A stretch of 64,000 nucleotides of DNA from Klebsiella sp. WP3-W18-ESBL-02 (GCF_014168815.1 NZ_AP021972.1:1984001-2048000); one strand, 5' to 3'; counted from the first letter of the stretch, positions 1 through 8,833 are shown. The notes: generated from the sequence alone by a model not told the origin. Program-made: numbers and translations.

Positions 1-155
1 AGCGCCGTTTTTTCGCCGCTCACGGCGTTAGCCGTTGGGTTTAATGCGCCGGCGAGCAGAGCCAGAAAATCCTCGGCACCGCCTGACGTTTTTGCCGCGG
101 TATCGGCACCCGCGAGGTTTGTATCGCTGACGGCAAGATTAGGCAGTGTGATCAT
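1..155 (-). CDS. fliK: Flagellar hook-length control protein FliK (N-terminal part only)
   Basis: Only the first 51 or so codons are present; the gene runs off the left edge. It starts at ATG 155..153 and overlaps the fliJ stop by 4 bases (ATGA), the usual translational coupling at this junction. The visible N-terminus begins MITLPNLAVSDTN and is rich in Ala, Thr and Gly. FliK is the secreted ruler that measures hook length and switches export specificity through FlhB. The identification rests mainly on position downstream of fliJ plus the N-terminal character, because the conserved C-terminal domain lies outside the window. Confidence 0.85.
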   Translation of the reverse strand, partial: MITLPNLAVSDTNLAGADTAAKTSGGAEDFLALLAGALNPTANAVSGEKTA

Positions 156-595
156 TCGGGTTTCCTCAAGGTCGCGCGTTGGGCAAATTCATCCATCTTT
201 TTCTGATCCAAGCGGTTTTCCGCCAGCAGCGCTGCGGAAGCCTGCCGGTCCTGAAGCGTTTGCCATGCCTGCAAACGCTGTTTTTTCTCGCGCCAGAAGT
301 TCAGCGCCTGCTCCACTTTGTTGTTCCACTGAACAAGCTGCTGACGGTGCTGATCGATGGCTTTCTCCAGCGTTTGAATAAACTGCTGGTAGTTCTGCCA
401 GCGCAGGCTGGCAATGCCCTGCGTCATGTCGTTGTTCAGGCTGTTCTGGTATTCAAGCTGGTAGTCCATCAACATTTTGAGCTGTTCTTCCGCCTGCTGG
501 CAGCCGCGGCGCATCTCGCCCAGTACCAGGGCGGCGTTGTCGACGTCGGTTTCTGCCAGTTCTTTAAGCGTTGCTAATGCACCATGCTGCGCCAT
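152..595 (-). CDS. fliJ: Flagellar export chaperone/stalk protein FliJ
   Basis: 147 residues, the same length as E. coli FliJ. The protein is almost entirely charged and glutamine-rich helix, the expected antiparallel coiled coil. It contains EMRRGCQQAEEQLKML near the N-terminus and ends AENRLDQKKMDEFAQRA, both strongly conserved in the family. FliJ sits in the centre of the FliI hexamer, much like the gamma subunit of F-ATPase, and contacts FlhA to help couple proton flow to export. It lies 21 bases downstream of fliI and overlaps fliK by 4 bases, as part of the leftward fliFGHIJK operon. Confidence 0.97.
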   Translation of the reverse strand: MAQHGALATLKELAETDVDNAALVLGEMRRGCQQAEEQLKMLMDYQLEYQNSLNNDMTQGIASLRWQNYQQFIQTLEKAIDQHRQQLVQWNNKVEQALNFWREKKQRLQAWQTLQDRQASAALLAENRLDQKKMDEFAQRATLRKPE

Positions 596-616
596 ATTCG
601 TGATCCTCTTGCTTCA

Positions 617-1987
617 CTATGACGTGGGGAAAATCAATTCCAGCGCCTGGATTGACGATTCCCAGTCTGCTTTTTCAAGAATGCCTTGCTGTAAAAATGC
701 TTCCAGATGCGGCCAGAGCGTAATGGCTTTGTCCAGCATCGGGTCGCTGCCTTTGGCGTACGCGCCGACGCTAATCAGGTCGCGGTTACGCTGGAAACTG
801 GAGAGCAGCTGTTTGAAATTGCGCACCCGCGCGTAGTGCTGCTCGCTGATCAATGCGGTCATGGCGCGGCTGATGGATGCCTCGATGTCGATGGCGGGAT
901 AGTGCCCGGCTTCGGCCAGACGCCGCGACAGTACGATGTGGCCATCGAGAATGGCGCGCGCGGAGTCGGCGATCGGGTCCTGCTGATCGTCGCCTTCGGT
1001 TAGCACGGTATAAAAGGCGGTGATTGACCCCCCGCCGGTAATCCCGTTTCCGGCCCGCTCAACCAGCGCGGGCAGCTTGGCGAACACTGACGGCGGATAG
1101 CCTTTGGTGGCCGGGGGTTCACCGATCGCCAGTGCGATTTCACGCTGCGCCATCGCGTAACGAGTGAGTGAATCCATAATCAGCAGCACGTGCTGGCCGC
1201 GATCGCGGAAGTCCTCCGCCACACGGGTGGCGTAGGCGGCGCCCTGCATACGCAGCAGCGGCGACACGTCTGCCGGTGCGGCAATCACCACCGAGCGCGC
1301 GCGGCCTTCGGTACCGAGAATATTCTCGATAAAATCTTTCACTTCACGACCACGTTCACCGATAAGCCCCACGACGATCACGTCGGCGCGGGTATAGCGC
1401 GCCATCATGCCGAGCAGCACGCTTTTACCGACGCCGGAACCGGCAAACAGCCCCATACGCTGGCCGCGACCCACGGTCAGCAGGGCGTTAATCGGCCGTA
1501 CGCCGGTGTCCAGTACGTGTTCAATCGGCGTGCGCTGGAGCGGGTTAAAGGGCGAGGTGATCAGCGCGCCGGTTTCGGTGGTGTCCGGTGCGGGCAGACC
1601 GTCAAGCGGTTTGCCGCTGCCGTCGAGCACGCGGCCGAGCAGCGCCGGGCCCAGCGGCAGCTGTTTGCCGCTTTGCAGGCCGTCGCCAACGGTGTTGCGG
1701 GCGTAAACGCGCGCGCCGGGCAGAATGCCTTCCACTTCTTCCAGCGGCATTAAAAACAGGCGCTGGCCGTTGAAGCCGACGACTTCGGCCTCGACCTCCT
1801 GCATCTCAGCGCCCTGCTGGCGTTCGATAATGCAAGTGGCGCCGAGCGGCAACTGTAGACCGGTCGCTTCCAGTACCAGTCCGGTGGCGCGGGTCAGGCG
1901 GCCGTAGCGACGCACGGCCGGAAGCTGGGCAATGCGCGCCTCAAAATTGTCGAGCGTGTTCAGCCAGCGGGTCAGGCGCACGGTCAT
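617..1987 (-). CDS. fliI: Flagellum-specific ATPase FliI
   Basis: 456 residues when started at ATG 1987..1985 (MTVRLTRWLNTLDNF), which matches the E. coli start. An in-frame upstream Met would add ten unrelated residues. The Walker A motif GSGVGKS lies near residue 180, followed by the ERGREV motif of rotary-type export ATPases and a Walker B region (LLIMDSLTRYA). FliI forms the hexameric cytoplasmic ATPase that helps unfold and deliver export substrates. The start overlaps the fliH stop by one base (TGATG), so FliH, its negative regulator, and FliI are translationally coupled. Confidence 0.98.
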   Translation of the reverse strand: MTVRLTRWLNTLDNFEARIAQLPAVRRYGRLTRATGLVLEATGLQLPLGATCIIERQQGAEMQEVEAEVVGFNGQRLFLMPLEEVEGILPGARVYARNTVGDGLQSGKQLPLGPALLGRVLDGSGKPLDGLPAPDTTETGALITSPFNPLQRTPIEHVLDTGVRPINALLTVGRGQRMGLFAGSGVGKSVLLGMMARYTRADVIVVGLIGERGREVKDFIENILGTEGRARSVVIAAPADVSPLLRMQGAAYATRVAEDFRDRGQHVLLIMDSLTRYAMAQREIALAIGEPPATKGYPPSVFAKLPALVERAGNGITGGGSITAFYTVLTEGDDQQDPIADSARAILDGHIVLSRRLAEAGHYPAIDIEASISRAMTALISEQHYARVRNFKQLLSSFQRNRDLISVGAYAKGSDPMLDKAITLWPHLEAFLQQGILEKADWESSIQALELIFPTS

Positions 1988-2685
1988 CAGCAGGCTCCCG
2001 GCGCCGCCAGGCGGCACAGTTCCTGCCAGCGGGTGGCCACGCTGGCATCAAGATCGCCTTCATCAGCGGAGACTTTACAGCCGCCGGGATGCAGCGTGGG
2101 ATCGCCGCGCAGCCGCCAGCCGTGCAGGTTCAGGGTCGCGCCCAGCATCTCTTCCACGCGCGGGAGATCTTCCGGGCTCACCCGCAGCTGTGGTTTACCG
2201 CTGAACAGCGGCTCCTGCTGCAGCAGCGATTGAATTTGTTTAATCAGCGCGGTGTTATCGACCACTGGCACCTGGCCAACGATTTGCCGCGCGGCTTCCA
2301 GCGCCATCTGCATCAGGCGCGAGGCAATCACGCTGTCGAGCGTGTCCAGCGTGTGCTGAAATTCGCTTGCCAGCTGCTGCATACGGGCATGAATAGGGGC
2401 CTGCTCTTGTCTGGCCTGCACCAGCCCCTGTTCCAGTCCCTGCGCCAGCCCTTCCTGATAACCCTGCTGCTGGCCGGCGGCGTGACCTTCCCGCAGCCCG
2501 GCCTGATAGCCCTGCTCGTGGGCCTGGATTTGCAACTGGGCCAGTTGCTGCTGTTGCAGCTGCTCGGCGGAAATTTCTGCCTGCTCCACGTCGGGCTCGT
2601 CGAGGGAGAGCGGGGCGAACTCCATTTCCACCGGCGGCGCAAGATCGTCAGGCTGCCAGATTTTCCACGGTGTGGTATCAGACAT
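1987..2685 (-). CDS. fliH: Flagellar assembly protein FliH (ATPase regulator)
   Basis: 232 residues from ATG 2685..2683 (MSDTTPWKIW), close to the 228 of E. coli. A Met seven codons upstream lies deeper inside fliG and is less likely. The middle holds the GxxxG-type repeat typical of FliH (HEQGYQAGLREGHAAG, then QGYQEGLAQGLEQGL, about residues 60-90). The C-terminal half (DPTLHPGGCKVSADEGDLDASV) resembles the peripheral-stalk delta domain. FliH binds FliI as a dimer, restrains its ATPase activity and tethers it to the C ring via FliN. It overlaps fliG by 8 bases and fliI by 1. Confidence 0.97.
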   Translation of the reverse strand: MSDTTPWKIWQPDDLAPPVEMEFAPLSLDEPDVEQAEISAEQLQQQQLAQLQIQAHEQGYQAGLREGHAAGQQQGYQEGLAQGLEQGLVQARQEQAPIHARMQQLASEFQHTLDTLDSVIASRLMQMALEAARQIVGQVPVVDNTALIKQIQSLLQQEPLFSGKPQLRVSPEDLPRVEEMLGATLNLHGWRLRGDPTLHPGGCKVSADEGDLDASVATRWQELCRLAAPGAC

Positions 2686-3673
2686 AGGTGTCGTCTCCGC
2701 TGCCAATCACCATCTCGCCGGTTTCGGCCAGGCGGCGAACGAAAAGCAGAATGGCCTTCTGCTCGTTTTCCACCTGAGACAGACGAACCGGGCCGCGGTT
2801 GGCCAGGTCGTCGCGCAGAATGTCGGCCGCACGCTGGGACATATTGCGCAGGAACTTCTCGCGCAGCGGCGGCTCGGAGCCTTTGAGTGCGATAAGCAGC
2901 GATTCGGAATCCACTTCCTGCAGCAGGCGCTGGATGCTGCGATCGTCGACCTCGACCAGATTTTCGAACAGGAACATCTCGTCGATAATTTTCTGCGCCA
3001 GCTCGCCGTCGAATTCGCGTACGGCGGTAATGACCGCCTCTTCCTGCTGCGTTTTCATCAGGTTGATAATTTCGGCCGCCGTTCTCACGCCGCCCATTTT
3101 GCTGCGCTTGAGGTTCTGGCCGTCGAGCAGTCCGTTCAGCACTTCGGTCAGCTCCGCCAGCGCCGCCGGCTGCACGCCGCCGAAGGTGGCAATACGCAGC
3201 ATCACATCGTGACGCAGACGCTCGTCGAACAGCGCCAGAATATCCGCCGCCTGGCCACGTTTGAGGTGCACCAGAATGGTGGCGATAATCTGCGGGTGTT
3301 CGTCGCGGATAATATCGGCGGCACTCTGCGGCTCCATAAAGTTGAGCGTTTCGATGCCGCTGGTGGTTTCGCGGGTTTCGAGAATGTCTTCCAGCAGGCT
3401 GGAGGCGCGCTCTTCGCCCAGCGCTTTCACCAGCACCGAACGCAGGTATTCGTTGGCGTTGACGCTCAGCGCCGCGAACTGTTCGGCCTCTTGCTCAAAT
3501 TCAGCCAGCACGTCGGTTAACTGCTTGTTCGAGATTTGCTTGACCGCCGCCATGGCGGTACTGAGCTGCTGAACTTCGCGGGTGCTGAGGTGTTTAAACA
3601 CCTCAGCCGCGCGATCTTCGCCAATGGTCATCAGCAAAATGACGCTTTTGTCGATTCCAGAAAGATTACTCAT
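2678..3673 (-). CDS. fliG: Flagellar motor switch protein FliG
   Basis: 331 residues, identical in length to E. coli FliG, starting MSNLSGIDKSVILLMTIGE. FliG forms the upper C ring. Its N-terminal domain binds FliF, and its C-terminal domain carries charged residues that interact with MotA for torque. The armadillo-type helices and the EHPQIIA motif (EHPQ) of the middle domain are visible, and the C-terminus has the torque helix region DDRSIQRLLQEVDSESLL. The gene overlaps both fliF and fliH by 8 bases, indicating tight coupling within the operon. Confidence 0.98.
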   Translation of the reverse strand: MSNLSGIDKSVILLMTIGEDRAAEVFKHLSTREVQQLSTAMAAVKQISNKQLTDVLAEFEQEAEQFAALSVNANEYLRSVLVKALGEERASSLLEDILETRETTSGIETLNFMEPQSAADIIRDEHPQIIATILVHLKRGQAADILALFDERLRHDVMLRIATFGGVQPAALAELTEVLNGLLDGQNLKRSKMGGVRTAAEIINLMKTQQEEAVITAVREFDGELAQKIIDEMFLFENLVEVDDRSIQRLLQEVDSESLLIALKGSEPPLREKFLRNMSQRAADILRDDLANRGPVRLSQVENEQKAILLFVRRLAETGEMVIGSGDDTYV

Positions 3674-5357
3674 GGTCGTTATTCATCCATTGGCGAATGA
3701 CCAGCGCCACCACGCGCGGATCGTTATCAGACATTTCGCGAATACGCTGGCTCATGACTTCGGCGCTCAGGCGCTGGTTGGCGCGGCGTTGCTGCGTCTG
3801 CTCATCTTTGCTGAGGCGAACCTCAACGGCTTCCTGAATTTCCTGCTGCGCTTTGGCTTTTTCCTCGGCGGCCTGAGCAACCTGTTCGCGGCGCGCCAGC
3901 TGAGGTTTAATCCCCTTACGCCACAGCAGCCAGGCAACGATCAGTACCAGCAGCCAGCGTCCGGCGGACATCAGCTGATCGATAAACGATTGCTGCTTCC
4001 AGAACGGCAGTTCGCCGCCGCTTTCATCGGTGCTGTTAAACGGCGAGTTGACCACGTTCAGCGTGTCGCCGCGCTGCCCGGAGAAGCCCATGGCTTCGCG
4101 GGTTAAATCTTCAATCTGCTTCATCTGATCGCTGGTCAGCGGCAGCGGCTTGCCATCAGGCAGATTGCGATAGTTGACTACCACCGCCACCGACAGACGC
4201 TGGACGTCGCCAACGTTCTTTTTGGTGTGCGAAATGGTGCGGTCGAGTTCAAAGTTGCTGGTCTCGCTACGCTGGGTATTGCGCGGGCCGCTTGTCGTCG
4301 CGGTCGTGCGGGTATTGGTGTTCTGGCCGTTAGCCTGGTTAGCCTGGTTGCCCTGGTTCGCCGGCGGAGTGGAAATCGGTGCTGACGGCGCTGGCGCTGG
4401 CGTATTTGACAGTGCGCCCGGTACGCCGCCCGGATACGGGCTGCCAATCTGATCGCTTTCGCTGACCTGGCGCGAACGTATCGCGGTCTGGTTAGGATCG
4501 CCGTTCGGACGATACTGCTCGTCGGTCTGCTCTTTGTTGTCGAAGTTAACCTGTGCGGTGACCTGCGCGTGGACGTTGCCGTTGCCCACGATCGGGCCGA
4601 GAATCGCTTCAATACGGCGCTGGACGCGGCCTTCTACGTCGGCGGTGTACTTCAGTTGGGCATCGTTGAGGTCGCGGGCGCTGGTGTTGGATTGCGTCAG
4701 CAGATGACCGCCCTGATCGACCACCGTCACGTTACCCGGCGGTAGCCCGGCGACCGCGCTGGAGACCAGATGGACAACGGCCGAAATTTGCCCTTCATCG
4801 AGCGCGCGGCCCGGTTCCAGGTTGACGGTAATGGAGGCAGAAGGCGATTTTTGTTCGCGCACGAACAGCGACGGCTTCGGCATCGCTAAATGCACGCGGG
4901 CGCTTTTCACCGGCCCCAGAGTTTCGATGGTGCGCGACAGTTCACCTTCCAGCGCGCGCTGGTAGTTCACCTGCTCGCTGAACTGGCTGATGCCGAATTT
5001 TTCCTGGTCGAGCAGCTCAAAACCGACCGCGCCGCCCTTTGGCAGGCCCAGCTGTGCCAGGCGCAGGCGCAGTTCATGCACTTTATCGGCCGGCACTTCC
5101 AGCGCGCCGCCGTTATCGGCAAAACGGTAGGGGATGTTCATCTGGGTCAACTGGGTGACGATGGCCCCCCCGTCCTGGTCGGACAGGTTGCTGAACAGCG
5201 TGCGGTAGTCCGGGGATTTGGCCCACAGTACCATCGCCACGAGAATAGCCACCGCGGCGGCACTGGCCACCATCAGCGGGATTTTAGGATTAGCGCGCAG
5301 GCGATTGACCCATTCTATCGTTTTATTTTGTGGCGTAGCCGTAGCACTCGCGCTCAT
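3666..5357 (-). CDS. fliF: Flagellar MS-ring protein FliF
   Basis: 563 residues, slightly longer than the E. coli protein (552). The extra length is mostly in a low-complexity Asn/Gln/Thr/Pro stretch around residues 310-360, a known variable loop. A transmembrane helix lies at about residues 27-47 and a second near 460-480. The RBM domains between them build the MS ring, and the cytoplasmic C-terminus binds FliG. It is the first gene of the leftward operon, and its start faces fliE across a 214-base divergent control region containing a clear FlhDC box. Confidence 0.98.
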   Translation of the reverse strand: MSASATATPQNKTIEWVNRLRANPKIPLMVASAAAVAILVAMVLWAKSPDYRTLFSNLSDQDGGAIVTQLTQMNIPYRFADNGGALEVPADKVHELRLRLAQLGLPKGGAVGFELLDQEKFGISQFSEQVNYQRALEGELSRTIETLGPVKSARVHLAMPKPSLFVREQKSPSASITVNLEPGRALDEGQISAVVHLVSSAVAGLPPGNVTVVDQGGHLLTQSNTSARDLNDAQLKYTADVEGRVQRRIEAILGPIVGNGNVHAQVTAQVNFDNKEQTDEQYRPNGDPNQTAIRSRQVSESDQIGSPYPGGVPGALSNTPAPAPSAPISTPPANQGNQANQANGQNTNTRTTATTSGPRNTQRSETSNFELDRTISHTKKNVGDVQRLSVAVVVNYRNLPDGKPLPLTSDQMKQIEDLTREAMGFSGQRGDTLNVVNSPFNSTDESGGELPFWKQQSFIDQLMSAGRWLLVLIVAWLLWRKGIKPQLARREQVAQAAEEKAKAQQEIQEAVEVRLSKDEQTQQRRANQRLSAEVMSQRIREMSDNDPRVVALVIRQWMNNDHE

Positions 5358-5472
5358 TGCGCACCTCGTCGATCCTGATCAATGGCGTTAAACGTAAACG
5401 AAAACAAAGCAGACTCCCTGGCGCAAAACGTATAAAGACAGCCATGACATTATTTGATGCTTCAGAAATTTT

Positions 5473-5515
5473 GATGGGCCAAATAACCCGTTTTTATAGC
5501 GCTATTTAACGCCTT
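5473..5515. promoter_or_regulatory. FlhDC (FlhD4C2) box for fliFGHIJK and fliE
   Basis: Two inverted 16-base half sites are separated by 11 bases. The right half read on the minus strand is AAGGCGTTAAATAGCG (5515..5500). The left half on the plus strand is GATGGGCCAAATAACC (5473..5488). Both fit the established half-site, which resembles AA(T/C)GGC..AAATAGCG, and the 10-12 base spacing. The site lies in the middle of the fliF-fliE divergent region, so it can serve class 2 promoters in both directions. Confidence 0.85.
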
Positions 5516-5571
5516 TATCTTATTGACAAACTGATAAGCTCGTTCACAGGTAAAAACAATCTGGAGTCAAT

Positions 5572-5883
5572 ATGGCGATTCAGGGTATTGAGGGCGTGCT
5601 GTCGCAGATGCAGGCCACGGCGGCGATGGCGCGCAATCAAAGCGTTGATGTGCAGCCTGACATTAGCTTTGCCGGTCAGCTGACCGCGGCGCTGGACCGC
5701 GTGAGCAACGCGCAAAACAGCGCCAAAGCGCAGGCAGAGAAGTTCACCTTAGGGGAACCGGGTATTGCGTTGAACGATGTGATGACCGATCTGCAAAAAG
5801 CGTCCGTGTCGCTGCAAATGGGGATTCAGGTGCGTAATAAGCTGGTAAGCGCCTATCAGGACGTGATGGGCATGCAGGTGTAG
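5572..5883 (+). CDS. fliE: Flagellar MS-ring/rod junction protein FliE
   Basis: 103 residues (104 in E. coli), starting MAIQGIEGVLSQMQ after a CTGGAG ribosome-binding site. It has the compact helical rod-protein C-terminus (SLQMGIQVRNKLVSAYQDVMGMQV) typical of FliE. FliE connects the MS ring to the proximal rod and is the first exported rod component. It is transcribed alone, divergently from fliF, from the shared FlhDC-controlled region. A 9-bp hairpin follows the stop codon. Confidence 0.97.
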   Translation: MAIQGIEGVLSQMQATAAMARNQSVDVQPDISFAGQLTAALDRVSNAQNSAKAQAEKFTLGEPGIALNDVMTDLQKASVSLQMGIQVRNKLVSAYQDVMGMQV

Positions 5884-5893
5884 CGACTGTATG

Positions 5894-5914
5894 GGTGGCG
5901 AAACGTTCGCCACC
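5894..5914. terminator. Hairpin after fliE, possible terminator
   Basis: A 9-bp perfect stem GGTGGCGAA / TTCGCCACC with a 3-base loop begins 10 bases after the fliE stop. A T run only appears about 20 bases later (5932-5938), so it may stabilise the mRNA end rather than terminate by itself. Confidence 0.5.
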
Positions 5915-6113
5915 ACCATTCCTCTCACCTCTTTTTTGTTGGCTCGTCGCGGCTGCCGTTGAGCCTGACGCTGGCGTTGTGCCTGCCTGGCGTTAATCCA
6001 TAAAGTCGTTTTCTCTCTTCAGGGCTATCGCTCTACATCGTCATTTCCCGTGAAACGCCAGCGTGTTTAACGCTATAATGTTTCTGTTTTTTTCTCCCCG
6101 AACAGGATGAATA

Positions 6114-6527
6114 ATGAAAAAATTAGCCATTGTGGCGGCGCTGATGACGTTGGCGGGCTGTGCGCAGATTGACAACTACTCAACGGTGGTGAAAGCGCCT
6201 GCACCGGAAGGGCTGGCCGGCTACTGGCAGACCATGGGGCCACAGAGCGCGCTGGTGAGCCCGCAGGCGATGGCGAGCCTGATCATCACTCGCGACGGCG
6301 ACACTCTCGACTGCCGCCAGTGGCAGCGCGTGATTGCTCTGCCGGGTAAACTGACCCTGCGCGACAAAGACGTCTATAACGTCACGCATAAGCTGGATGT
6401 TTACGCGATCGAGCGGGAAGGGAATTCGCTGAGCTATGACGGTATGACGCTGCAGCGGGTGGCGCGTCCGACGGTAGAGTGCGAGAAGGCGCTGGCGAAA
6501 ACGCCGCTGAAGTCGACGCTGCCGTAA
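6114..6527 (+). CDS. yedD: Lipoprotein YedD
   Basis: 137 residues, equal to E. coli YedD. The signal peptide ends in the lipobox LAGC with the lipidated cysteine at residue 16. Conserved stretches include GYWQT, DTLDCRQWQRVIA.PGKLTL and ECEKAL, with two further cysteines that could form a disulfide. It is a small envelope lipoprotein of unknown function. In E. coli it lies between fliT and fliE together with amyA and yedEFK; here those neighbours are absent and yedD alone separates fliE from fliT. It has its own upstream gap (5915-6113). Confidence 0.92.
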   Translation: MKKLAIVAALMTLAGCAQIDNYSTVVKAPAPEGLAGYWQTMGPQSALVSPQAMASLIITRDGDTLDCRQWQRVIALPGKLTLRDKDVYNVTHKLDVYAIEREGNSLSYDGMTLQRVARPTVECEKALAKTPLKSTLP

Positions 6528-6535
6528 GCCATTGA

Positions 6536-6567
6536 CGCTCCGACATGCACCATGCCGGAGCGCTTTT
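6536..6567. terminator. Bidirectional terminator between yedD and fliT
   Basis: An inverted repeat CGCTCCG / CGGAGCG, extended by the inner CATG/CATG pairing, is followed by a CTTTT run on the plus strand. It lies between the convergent ends of yedD and fliT. Confidence 0.65.
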
Positions 6568-6569
6568 CG

Positions 6570-6944
6570 TCAATGGTTGAGGTCGACGTTGTCCTGCGGC
6601 ACCAGCACGTGGCCGCCCTGATTGCCGTAGGTAGTCATGACCGTCTTTTGCATCGACGATTGACCCACCAGTTTTGCCAGCTCATCCATCCGCCCCTGCA
6701 GCAGGCGCTTGACGGTGTTTTCGTTATCCAGCACTTTGCGTAGCAAAGGACGCAGCTGTTCCTGAAGCGGATCGGTCGGATCGCTATCTCGCGTCAATTG
6801 AGCAATCTTTTGCACCGCATTTACGTACTCTATTTCACTGGCAATCAGTTCGTCCCACAGACCCTCCGTGGCAAGCCGCAGCATCATATTGCTTTTTTCA
6901 ACCAGCTGTTGGTATGAGAGGTAAAGGTGCGATGCATAGCTCAT
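6570..6944 (-). CDS. fliT: Flagellar protein FliT (FliD export chaperone)
   Basis: 124 residues against 121 in E. coli, all helical, with the conserved LVEKS..MLRLAT, WDELIASE and RMDELAKLVGQSS segments. FliT is the export chaperone of the filament cap FliD. When released it binds FlhC and promotes loss of FlhDC activity, giving feedback on class 2 genes. The start overlaps the fliS stop by one base (TAATG), so it is the last gene of the fliDST operon. Confidence 0.96.
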   Translation of the reverse strand: MSYASHLYLSYQQLVEKSNMMLRLATEGLWDELIASEIEYVNAVQKIAQLTRDSDPTDPLQEQLRPLLRKVLDNENTVKRLLQGRMDELAKLVGQSSMQKTVMTTYGNQGGHVLVPQDNVDLNH

Positions 6945-7354
6945 TAGACGGCATCCTGAATCGTATTGGGCGTAAGTAAAGATTCCTTCCAGGCTTCGGC
7001 GATATTGCGCATTAATGCCTCAACTTCCTCAACGGCGCTAACATCATTGTGCAGGTTGGCCTGCAGAAGGCGTCTGACCATATAAGCGTAGAGCGACAGC
7101 AGGTTCTGCGTCAGCTCATCGCGGCTGTCTTCATCAAGGCCAATCTTCAGCCCATTGTCGATAATGTTGATGGCTTTCGACAGAGAAAGACCTTTTCCCT
7201 GCTGGTTACCGTCCTGCATAAACAGGCGGGCGCGGATCAGCGCGCTCAGCGCGCCGTCGAACAGCATCGTGACGAGCTGATCCTGACTGGCGCTCATGAC
7301 GGCGCTTTCCACTCCAATCTGTGCGTAGGCCTGCGTACCTTTTGCCCCGTACAT
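6944..7354 (-). CDS. fliS: Flagellin export chaperone FliS
   Basis: 136 residues, as in E. coli, beginning MYGAKGTQAYAQIGVESAVMSASQDQLVTMLFDGAL, the strongly conserved N-terminal helix region. FliS binds the C-terminal D0 segment of FliC, keeps it unfolded in the cytosol and delivers it to FlhA. It lies 24 bases downstream of fliD and overlaps fliT by one base. Confidence 0.97.
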   Translation of the reverse strand: MYGAKGTQAYAQIGVESAVMSASQDQLVTMLFDGALSALIRARLFMQDGNQQGKGLSLSKAINIIDNGLKIGLDEDSRDELTQNLLSLYAYMVRRLLQANLHNDVSAVEEVEALMRNIAEAWKESLLTPNTIQDAV

Positions 7355-7378
7355 GCGCTTTCTCCCGGTTAACGATGA

Positions 7379-8791
7379 TTACTTGGAACTGCTGGTCGAC
7401 TCAAACTGCTGGGTTAAGTAGCTGCTGGTGCTGTTCAGCGAGGTCATTAACACGTCCAGTTGGGTAAACTGCTCTTTATAACGTGCGACCTGGGCATCGA
7501 TACGATCGCTGGCCGCGTTGTAGTCTTTGGTTAATTTGTTCAGCGTTTTGCTGACGCCATCGGTAGCGGCCTTGATGATGCCGGTGGTGGACAGCCAGCT
7601 GGTCAGGTTGGTGCCAATGGTGGTGGTGATGCCGGTTTTTTTACCGTCGCCGACCAGCAGATCGCCCACGCCGGAAGAATCTTTTTTCAGCGCCGCGGTC
7701 AGTTTATCGTTGTCCAGCTCCAGTTTGCCGTCGCTCGGGTCGGTGGTAATACCGATCTGCGCCAGCGTTTTGTAAGAAGAGGAGCTCAGCGAATTGCTTA
7801 ACATACTTTTCAGCTGGGTCTGAATGGTACGCAGCGTGGTGTCGCCCAGCAGCGCGCCGTTGTTGGCATCCTGGCTGTCTGCGCCCGCGTCTACAGCGGT
7901 GTATTTTGTCAGGCTGCTGAAAGTATCGAGCAGGGTGTTATAGGCGGTCACCCAGGCGCTGATGGCGCTCTGCGCTTTGCTGGTGTCCTGAGTGATAGTC
8001 AGCGTCTGGTTGCCGGAAGTGACATCGTTGAGGTTCAGCGTAATGTCTTCCAGCGCGTCGCTGATGGTGTTGCTGCTGTTTTCAATCGGAACGTTGTTGA
8101 CGGTCAGCTTCGCGTTTTGCGCGTTAACGCTCTGTTCCATACCGTTGCTGGCATCGGTGCTGGTGCCGTTATAGCCCATAAAGCTTTGCAGCGCGCTGTC
8201 GCCGCTGACGCTTAAGGTCATGGCGTTATCTGAACCGGTATCGTTCGAGGTGATCGACAGACGATAGGCGCCGTTGCCGACGTTAATGATACTGGCGCTG
8301 ACGCCCGCTTTCGCATTGTTGATGGCATCGCGAATACCGGTTAACGACGAGTTAGCGGCGCTGATATCGATGGTCACCGGCTTTTTATCGCCGCCCTGCT
8401 GGATAGTTAAAGTGCTGTCGCCGGTGGCAATGGCGGTCTTGCTATCGCTCTGGGTGGTTTTGGTGGTCAGCGTTTGCGCCTGCGCCAGCTGCGTGACGCT
8501 GATGGTGTATTTTCCCGCAATGGCGCTGCCGGTCGTGGTGGCGCTAAACGCGGTGGTCGAACTGGCGGTAGTGGTCGCGGTGAACAGATCGGCTTTCGAC
8601 AGCGCGGTGTTGGCGGTCTGGAATGCTTCGAGCCCGCTTTTCAGGCTGCCGTAGGCGCTCAGCTTTGCGGTATAGGAAGACTGTTGTTTAGAAATCGGCG
8701 TCAGCGTCTGTTTTTGTGCAGCGGTAAGGCTATCCAGAATGTCGCTCAGATTCAGGCCCGATCCAACTCCTAGTGAAGAAATGCTTGCCAT
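7379..8791 (-). CDS. fliD: Flagellar filament cap protein FliD (HAP2)
   Basis: 470 residues from ATG 8791..8789 (MASISSLGVGSGLNLSDIL); an upstream in-frame Met is ignored because the family start is MASISSLGVGS. The conserved C-terminal third includes AISAWVTAYNTLLDTFSSLTKY, NNGALLGD and RYKEQFTQLDVLMTSLNSTSSYLTQQF. The central part is variable, as expected for surface-exposed domains. FliD forms the pentameric cap that folds flagellin at the filament tip. It heads the fliDST operon, read leftward from a sigma-28 promoter facing fliC. Confidence 0.97.
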   Translation of the reverse strand: MASISSLGVGSGLNLSDILDSLTAAQKQTLTPISKQQSSYTAKLSAYGSLKSGLEAFQTANTALSKADLFTATTTASSTTAFSATTTGSAIAGKYTISVTQLAQAQTLTTKTTQSDSKTAIATGDSTLTIQQGGDKKPVTIDISAANSSLTGIRDAINNAKAGVSASIINVGNGAYRLSITSNDTGSDNAMTLSVSGDSALQSFMGYNGTSTDASNGMEQSVNAQNAKLTVNNVPIENSSNTISDALEDITLNLNDVTSGNQTLTITQDTSKAQSAISAWVTAYNTLLDTFSSLTKYTAVDAGADSQDANNGALLGDTTLRTIQTQLKSMLSNSLSSSSYKTLAQIGITTDPSDGKLELDNDKLTAALKKDSSGVGDLLVGDGKKTGITTTIGTNLTSWLSTTGIIKAATDGVSKTLNKLTKDYNAASDRIDAQVARYKEQFTQLDVLMTSLNSTSSYLTQQFESTSSSK

Positions 8792-8833
8792 TGTTATTCC
8801 TTGATTTGTCGACACGTAGAATGAATGTCTGGG

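Noticed and set aside
2672..3520. 282-codon frame antisense to fliG
   Set aside because: Antisense artefact of a strongly biased real gene; no initiation signals.
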